Shown here in pieces: positions 58,625-64,000 of a stretch of 64,000 nt of DNA (positions within the stretch are counted from its first letter, which is position 1; every line of letters starts with the position of its first letter). The notes below the pieces were generated by a model. That model did no database searches, was not told the DNA's origin, and was given only the letters and a program-made list of their open reading frames with translations. The position numbers and the translations under genes are program-made. The stretch is from Pseudomonadota bacterium. GTDB taxonomy: Bacteria > Pseudomonadota > Gammaproteobacteria > Eutrophobiales > Eutrophobiaceae. The stretch is from assembly GCA_013112535.1 (NCBI GenBank), contig JABFGI010000001.1, positions 186,001 through 250,000 of the forward strand. Reading direction: 5' to 3'.

Positions 58625-60406
58625 ATGAAACGTTTTTTAATAACTACTGCAGATGAAAGGACCTGGAAGTTTGATAGACCGGTAATTTTTCTTGGTGAAT
58701 GGTGTTGTCGACATAATCGGAAACACATATGGCAAGCTATGGATGGGATTGTGGCTAAGCCTTATGGTATAGAATCAAAAGAAAAATTAGAATGTTTTGA
58801 TGAATTGAAAGTAGTGACAGCAGATATTTTGCTTGAGCTCACTGCCGCGTTGAATAATATTCACGGTACTAATCATACTGAAAGATATTGGAATTTACTT
58901 CTTGGTCACTGGCTCCAACGTTATATTAAAATTATTATTAATCGTTATTATACTTTAGTTCAGGCTATCGAGAATTATGAAATAAGAGATACCATCTGCA
59001 TAAAAGCAGAAGAATATAGTCTGATTAGGAATGATATGTTAGATTTTAGTAAGGCTATTAGCAGTGATTTATGGAATCATATGACATATTCTTACATTCT
59101 TAATCATTTTGATGGGTTATGCATAGAAATACATCATATAAAGTTGGAAGACGATAATTACAAAAGGTCTTTTCCCCCGGATTTATCAACTCCATCCAAT
59201 TCTTTAATGAAGGGATTCATAGAGAAATTTTCAAAAGCAATATTATCAAAATTAAGAAAAGATACAGACGCACTTATAGTCAATAGCTATTTACCTAAAA
59301 AAGAAGAAATAAAACTGCATCTTAGCTTAGGGCAGGTTCCTCAATTAACTAATAAAAATACTTTTTTACCGGCTGTTGTAGACAGAGAAATTAGAGGAAA
59401 GTTAAATTTTAATACTAATAGATATAGCGGACTTAATTACCACATTCGCAACCTGATACCAGAAATGTTACCTACTTGCTACCTTGAAGGTAGAAAAAAG
59501 CTGATCGAAAATGTCAATAATATTGATTGGCCAAGTGAACCAAAATTTATATTTACCTCAAATAATTTTGCAGCAGATGAAGTGTTTAAATTATGGACAG
59601 CCACTAAAGTAGAGGAAGGTACTCCTTACTTCGTTGGACAACATGGAGCTAATTATGGAACGATGTATGGATGTGAGATTTGGCCTGAGTTAACAACCTG
59701 TGATAGGTTTTTATCTTGGGGGTGGGATAATTCTTTTTATGCTAATTTTAAAAATATTATTCCAGCATTTAATTTTAAGGTGGCTGGTTTTAAAAAAAAA
59801 TGTTTTGATAAAAGTGGCAGCCTTATTTTAATAGAGAGAGGACCAGGTAGTCGAGATGGTCCACAAGATCGCCACTATGAACATATTCTTTTACAAAAAG
59901 ATGTGTTTAGTTTTTTTGATGAGTTGGTTGAAATCGCTAAAGATAAAACAATTGTTAGATTGCATCATGGATCAAAATATCACGGTGCCTCAGATGAAGT
60001 TATTTGGAAGGAGCATAGCCCAAGGACTCAGCTTGATCTTGGGGATAGAGATATTTGGGATTTGATTAAAGAAAGTCGTATTGTTGTATACACTTACGAT
60101 TCTGCAGGTATTCTGGAAAATATGGCCCTTAATATACCAACTATTTGTTTTTGGCGAGGAGGATTGGAGCACCTTCTTCCTGGCGCAAAACCATATTATG
60201 AATTGCTTCGTAGTGTTGATATTTTGGCAGACACACCAAAAGCTGCTGCGAAACACATATCTAATTACTGGCACGATATTGGATCCTGGTGGGATAGAGA
60301 TGATGTGCAAGAAGCTCGTAAGATATTTTGCGAAAGATATTCTGTTCATTCCACCAGACCTATTAGAACGCTTAAGTCACTGTTACTTGATGCAGCATTA
60401 AATTAA
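58625..60406 (+). CDS. LIC12162-type putative transferase
   Basis: The 593-residue protein opens with MKRFLITTADERTWKFD and FLGEWCCRHNRKHIW, the signature start of the LIC12162 family known from Leptospira and other surface-glycan loci. The C-terminal half is GT-B-like: YFVGQHGANYG (about 337-347), LIERGPGSRDG, TIVRLHHGSKYHG and VVYTYDSAGILENMAL. The family is often found near pseudaminic or legionaminic genes and is thought to transfer a sugar; activity is unproved. Length is normal for the family. Confidence 0.85.
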   Translation: MKRFLITTADERTWKFDRPVIFLGEWCCRHNRKHIWQAMDGIVAKPYGIESKEKLECFDELKVVTADILLELTAALNNIHGTNHTERYWNLLLGHWLQRYIKIIINRYYTLVQAIENYEIRDTICIKAEEYSLIRNDMLDFSKAISSDLWNHMTYSYILNHFDGLCIEIHHIKLEDDNYKRSFPPDLSTPSNSLMKGFIEKFSKAILSKLRKDTDALIVNSYLPKKEEIKLHLSLGQVPQLTNKNTFLPAVVDREIRGKLNFNTNRYSGLNYHIRNLIPEMLPTCYLEGRKKLIENVNNIDWPSEPKFIFTSNNFAADEVFKLWTATKVEEGTPYFVGQHGANYGTMYGCEIWPELTTCDRFLSWGWDNSFYANFKNIIPAFNFKVAGFKKKCFDKSGSLILIERGPGSRDGPQDRHYEHILLQKDVFSFFDELVEIAKDKTIVRLHHGSKYHGASDEVIWKEHSPRTQLDLGDRDIWDLIKESRIVVYTYDSAGILENMALNIPTICFWRGGLEHLLPGAKPYYELLRSVDILADTPKAAAKHISNYWHDIGSWWDRDDVQEARKIFCERYSVHSTRPIRTLKSLLLDAALN

Positions 60407-60510
60407 CGGTAGAAAAATAAATTTGCTATTACTCAGCGAAATATATTCCGTGATTTATGTATACTATATCTACAAAACTATGAAAATATTTTTATGGACT
60501 ATGATAATTA

Positions 60511-61926
60511 ATGATCATTGATGGAAAAAGAGTTCTTAAAGGAGACATGTTTGATATTGTTAATCCTTACAACGGTGATATTGTTGGCAAGGCTGTAGAT
60601 GCAAGCAATTCAGATATTCAGGGAGCGCTCGAAAAATCATATGATTATCAGTGTGAATTATCTGCCACGGAACGCGCAAATATTCTTCTTAAAACTGCAA
60701 ACTATTTTGAAAAACATATACTTGAATTAGCGAAGCTCATTACCCTTGAGACTGGACTATGCTTAAAAGACACGAAATATGAAATAGGTCGTGTTGTCAA
60801 TTGTGCTCGCTATAGTGCTAAAGTTTGTCACTTAGTCGAGAGAGACACTACTGCGAACTATCTATTAGACGAAGAAAACAAACCAAAACTTAATGTTATA
60901 AATGAGCCTATGGATTTGATTGTGGGTATTACTCCCTTTAATCATCCTATGAATCAAGTTGCACATAAGGTGTTTCCTTCCATTGCATCAGGTGCATCTA
61001 TGGTTTTGAAACCATCAGAGAAAACACCACTTTCAGCGATCAAATTAGTTGAAATATTAATTGAGCATGGTTTGCCAGACAATATGGTTAATGTCATTAC
61101 AGGAAAAGATGCAAACCTGACGGTAAAAAATATATTGTTATTTTCTGATATGGACATGCTTACATTTACTGGTGGTTTATCTGCGGGACTAATAATTCAA
61201 AAGGAGATGATTAAGCATGGTCATGCATTGAAGCGTTATGTTCCCGAGTTGGGAGGGTGTTCATCATTAATTATTTGCTCAGATGCAGATCTTGATCTTG
61301 CTGTTAAAATCATCATGAATGGTTGTTTTAAAAATTCAGGACAACGTTGCACATCAATTCGTCGCGTCATTATCGAACAAAAAGTAGCCGAAGAATTTAT
61401 AGATAAATTGATGACTCAGGTGGCATCAATTTCATATGGCAATCCAAACGATGAACAAACAGATATGGGAACAGTTATCAATGAAGAATCAGCAAAAAAA
61501 ATTGAAAACCGAATTAACTTAGCAATTACAAAAGGTGCAAAATTATTATATGGTGGTAAACGACAGGGTGCATTGTTAAGTCCTACAGTTTTAGACCATG
61601 TTGACGTATCCATGGAGTTGGTCGCTATGGAAACGTTTGGCCCAGTGTGTCCTATTATTCGTGCAACTGATTACTCTGAGGCTCTTTTGTTTGCTAAACA
61701 AACCAATTACAGACTTGCTGGTGCAATTATAACAGCCGATAAAAATAAGGCGATGACTGCATCTAAGGAATTAAAAGTTGGCCAATTCAGTATTAACGGT
61801 CCACCCAGTTATAGAACTGAGGCCGCACCTTTTGGAGGATTTGGTGATTCCGGAAATGGAGAAAAAGAGGGAGTAATTCTTGCTGCCCATGGTATGCGTC
61901 GTATTAGAACAACATACGAGCATTAA
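60511..61926 (+). CDS. Aldehyde dehydrogenase family protein
   Basis: The 471-residue protein has all ALDH landmarks: GITPFNHPMNQVAHKV with the oxyanion Asn (about residue 150), the general-base Glu in ELGGCSS, the catalytic Cys in NSGQRCTSIRR (about 277), and METFGPVCPII. The substrate is not clear. ALDHs of phosphonate metabolism (phosphonoacetaldehyde dehydrogenase) are similar in layout, and the next gene is a LicC/PntC-like nucleotidyltransferase, so a role in making a small decorating acid is possible but unproved. Confidence 0.88.
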   Translation: MIIDGKRVLKGDMFDIVNPYNGDIVGKAVDASNSDIQGALEKSYDYQCELSATERANILLKTANYFEKHILELAKLITLETGLCLKDTKYEIGRVVNCARYSAKVCHLVERDTTANYLLDEENKPKLNVINEPMDLIVGITPFNHPMNQVAHKVFPSIASGASMVLKPSEKTPLSAIKLVEILIEHGLPDNMVNVITGKDANLTVKNILLFSDMDMLTFTGGLSAGLIIQKEMIKHGHALKRYVPELGGCSSLIICSDADLDLAVKIIMNGCFKNSGQRCTSIRRVIIEQKVAEEFIDKLMTQVASISYGNPNDEQTDMGTVINEESAKKIENRINLAITKGAKLLYGGKRQGALLSPTVLDHVDVSMELVAMETFGPVCPIIRATDYSEALLFAKQTNYRLAGAIITADKNKAMTASKELKVGQFSINGPPSYRTEAAPFGGFGDSGNGEKEGVILAAHGMRRIRTTYEH

Positions 61927-61975
61927 TTAATGATCTTTTCGTTTAAATGATCATAACGCACACAACGTTTTATAT

Positions 61976-62665
61976 ATGAAAGCAATAATATTAGCAGCAG
62001 GAAAAGGAAGTCGTCTTTATCCTATAACACTTAATAAGCCTAAAGGGCTGTTAAAGATTGGTAATGAGAGCATCTTAGACCGTCTCGTTCGTCAATTTAA
62101 GGCCGTAGGTATTAATGATGTTTTATTGGTCGTAGGTTATCAAAAGGAATGTTTGATAAAACACTTTGGCAAATCTGTTCGATATAGTGAGTATAAGAAT
62201 TTTGCCAATACAAACAATCTGCATACGCTATGGTCTGTCAAGGAAGAGTTAAATGATGATGTCGTAATCACATTTGCAGATCTTATTGTGCATCAGTCGA
62301 TTATTGATGACTTGGTTGAGTCACGAAATGATATAACTATGGTAGTGGATACATCTCAGGTTCTGGAAGGTACTATGAGAGTGGCGGTCAATGATACCGG
62401 TATAACAAGTATTACAACCACCACAGTTGATGAAGCAAGTGGTAATTTCATCGGTATTTCAAAGTTTAGTAAAGCAGGATGCGAACTTCTTATTGATGAA
62501 ATGTCATCAATGATTGATGGACATCATAATGATTATTATACCATAGCCGTTGATCAGTTAGCGCGTAAAGGCACTCTTGTAGGTTATTGCAATGCCAGTG
62601 AACATATTTGGCGTGAGATAGATACAAAAGATGAATATGATGAAGCTAAAGATATTTATGGTTAG
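61976..62665 (+). CDS. LicC-like sugar/phosphobase nucleotidyltransferase
   Basis: The 229-residue protein has IILAAGKGSRLYPITLNKPKGLLKIG at the start, the NTP-binding loop. It also has ANTNNLHTLWSVKEEL followed by ITFADLIV, the segment typical of phosphocholine or aminoethylphosphonate cytidylyltransferases. It probably activates a phosphorylated small group with CTP for transfer onto the glycan. No licD-type transferase or pepM gene is in the window, so the group cannot be named. Confidence 0.83.
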   Translation: MKAIILAAGKGSRLYPITLNKPKGLLKIGNESILDRLVRQFKAVGINDVLLVVGYQKECLIKHFGKSVRYSEYKNFANTNNLHTLWSVKEELNDDVVITFADLIVHQSIIDDLVESRNDITMVVDTSQVLEGTMRVAVNDTGITSITTTTVDEASGNFIGISKFSKAGCELLIDEMSSMIDGHHNDYYTIAVDQLARKGTLVGYCNASEHIWREIDTKDEYDEAKDIYG

Positions 62666-62700
62666 TTTGAATAAATTATTTATTAAGGTAATTAGATTAG

Positions 62701-63663
62701 ATGGTTGATGTAGCGTTATCTAAAGATAATATTGCTGTCAATCTCGTGTTTATATCAGGGTTAACCAGATCTGGAAAAGCACTATTATGTCCTATAGTCT
62801 CCAGCTTTTCTAATGTAGAAAAAGTCAATGTAAATTTCTTCTTAGAGCAAATTCCTTTTTTAAATTATTTGAATAGCATTCCAGATGAGACGGCTATTTA
62901 TTTGTTGAGGACTGGAATGAACATGATGGTTTATGATAATGCTATTGGTCGTAACGCTAATTTCAGACCCGATGATTATACAAGCATCTGGAAATATAGA
63001 AATCCAATGGAATATATCCAGCGATTATTTCAACCAGATGGGGATCGTGTAATAAGACAACTAGATAGCAAAAAGAAAATCATTCCAATGATGATCCATA
63101 ATGGGTTATGGCATGCAGAAATATGGTTTCAGGCTTTTCCTTTGCTAAAACTTATTCATATGCAACGCGATCCTGCTGAAATTGTTTATTCATGGATGGG
63201 TAAAGAATATGATGAAAAATTTTTTTCTAATATTCGGTCAAGCACTCCAACCTATTTTTATGATGGGAAGTTGTATCCCTATTTTGCTTCTGGGTGGGAG
63301 GAACAATATCGTGAATGTCATGGGATTGATCGAATTATACATATGATATATAGAATAAGAAAATACCATCAAGAGAATTATGAAAAATTAGATAGCAATT
63401 ATAAACAACGTGTTTTATTTGTTCGACATAAGAGTTTACTTACGGAAACAGAGAAGAATTTATCTATAATTACAGAATTTCTTGGTGTAAATCCCACAGA
63501 TGATACTGCAGACATTCTCGCACAGGAAAACTGCCCACGTGATATTTCAGTTGAAGAGAGACGAACTAAAATTAAAGCAATAAAAGAAAAAGCTTCTATC
63601 GAGACATTTGAATTACTGATGGATATGGTCGACCAATTTGAATCAACAGATCTGGCAATATAA
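62701..63663 (+). CDS. Sulfotransferase family protein 2
   Basis: The 320-residue protein has a 5'-phosphosulfate-like loop FISGLTRSGKALLCPIVSSF (about residues 18-37). It also has a 3'-phosphate-type motif KLIHMQRDPAEIVYSWMGKEY (about 149-169), and a later RVLFVRHKSLLTE strand. This fits PAPS-dependent sulfotransferases, though it is more distant than copy 1. It stands 33 bases before pseG. Confidence 0.75.
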   Translation: MVDVALSKDNIAVNLVFISGLTRSGKALLCPIVSSFSNVEKVNVNFFLEQIPFLNYLNSIPDETAIYLLRTGMNMMVYDNAIGRNANFRPDDYTSIWKYRNPMEYIQRLFQPDGDRVIRQLDSKKKIIPMMIHNGLWHAEIWFQAFPLLKLIHMQRDPAEIVYSWMGKEYDEKFFSNIRSSTPTYFYDGKLYPYFASGWEEQYRECHGIDRIIHMIYRIRKYHQENYEKLDSNYKQRVLFVRHKSLLTETEKNLSIITEFLGVNPTDDTADILAQENCPRDISVEERRTKIKAIKEKASIETFELLMDMVDQFESTDLAI

Positions 63664-63696
63664 AAATCTATAGTTGTCTTTTAAGCATATATAAAA

Positions 63697-64000
63697 ATGG
63701 CTGTAAAAGTTGTGTTCCGAGTCGATGCTTCAATGCAAATTGGTACAGGGCACGTTATACGCTGTCTTACGCTTGCTGAAGGACTGCGTGATCATGGGGC
63801 AGTATGCAGCTTCATTTGTCGTGAACATCAAGGACATTTGTTGGATCGTATTAAGGAAAAAAGTTTTGATGTTGTAACTCTATTGGATAATGAAGAGGGC
63901 TTTCTAACGGACTCAAGCGATTTAATGTCTTTACCTGCACATGCAAGTTGGTTGGGTTGTGGTTGGCAAACAGATGCGGAACAAACAATATCCGTTCTCA
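63697..64000 (+). CDS. pseG: UDP-2,4-diacetamido-2,4,6-trideoxy-altrose hydrolase PseG (partial, 3' end outside window)
   Basis: ATG at 63697 opens a frame that runs to the window end (101 residues seen). The sequence has VVFRVDASMQIGTGHVIRCL with the G-x-GH-x-x-R signature and catalytic His of PseG, then LTLAEGLRDHG and a conserved SFICREHQGHLL. PseG removes UDP from the altrose derivative, giving the substrate for the pseudaminic acid synthase. It is separated from pseB/pseC by 12 kb of decoration genes. Confidence 0.9.
   Translation, partial: MAVKVVFRVDASMQIGTGHVIRCLTLAEGLRDHGAVCSFICREHQGHLLDRIKEKSFDVVTLLDNEEGFLTDSSDLMSLPAHASWLGCGWQTDAEQTISVL

Overview
The window looks like chromosomal DNA of an AT-rich gammaproteobacterium. 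The leuCD, gltX, acuI and RfaH proteins are of gammaproteobacterial type, and there is a textbook ops/JUMPstart element of the kind RfaH reads. No phage, insertion sequence, plasmid or CRISPR signature was seen. The genus cannot be fixed from the sequence alone.

Region 1 (1-20142) is a two-partner secretion (TPS) island. A class III nucleotidyl cyclase with a C-terminal FHA domain (minus strand, cut by the window edge) diverges from a secreted parvulin-type prolyl isomerase. An FhaC/ShlB-type outer-membrane transporter (TpsB) and a giant 4643-residue TpsA exoprotein follow. TpsA has a long signal region, a haemagglutination/TPS domain, several internal repeat arrays with different periods, GGxGxD-like segments and a coiled, very acidic C-terminus. 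Immediately downstream is a small secreted protein that copies the C-terminal module of TpsA, including its GIAL-LAQC-x5-C motif. A SapC-family protein and a 102-residue hypothetical protein come next.

Region 2 (20289-26598) is housekeeping: a Sel1-repeat protein, an acrylyl-CoA reductase, leuC-leuD, a methyltransferase, gltX, and a tRNA-Ala(GGC)/tRNA-Glu(TTC) pair with its own likely promoter and terminator.

Region 3 (26676-64000, running off the end) is one long plus-strand surface-glycan locus. A first block makes uronic acid precursors (UDP-glucuronate 4-epimerase type, TviB-like and Ugd dehydrogenases), then an APS kinase and RfaH. A winged-helix regulator with two inverted repeats at its own start follows, and then an ops element at 32240. 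From 32343 all genes are co-oriented for more than 31 kb: a PglK-like ABC flippase; a legionaminic-acid-type set (LegB, LegI, an epimerase, LegG, a CBS-nucleotidyltransferase, LegF); a WbpG-HisF-HisH acetamidino module; a second divergent NeuB-like synthase; a kinase; putative glycosyltransferases and methyltransferases; a pseudaminic-acid-type set (PseB, PseC, a NeuB-SAF-SpsF fusion and, 12 kb later, PseG); sulfation genes (a second APS kinase, an APS-kinase/methyltransferase fusion, two sulfotransferases); an AsnB-like amidotransferase; a LIC12162-type transferase; and an aldehyde dehydrogenase with a LicC-like nucleotidyltransferase.

Read together, the glycan locus probably builds an acidic polysaccharide or glycoconjugate carrying one or more nonulosonic acids, with amidine, amide, methyl and sulfate decorations. 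Its expression probably depends on the locally encoded RfaH acting at the ops site. The most unusual items are the free-standing copy of the TpsA C-terminal module, the synthase/cytidylyltransferase fusion, the APS-kinase/methyltransferase fusion, the NeuB paralogue lacking a metal-ligand histidine, and the tandem palindromes over the regulator start.
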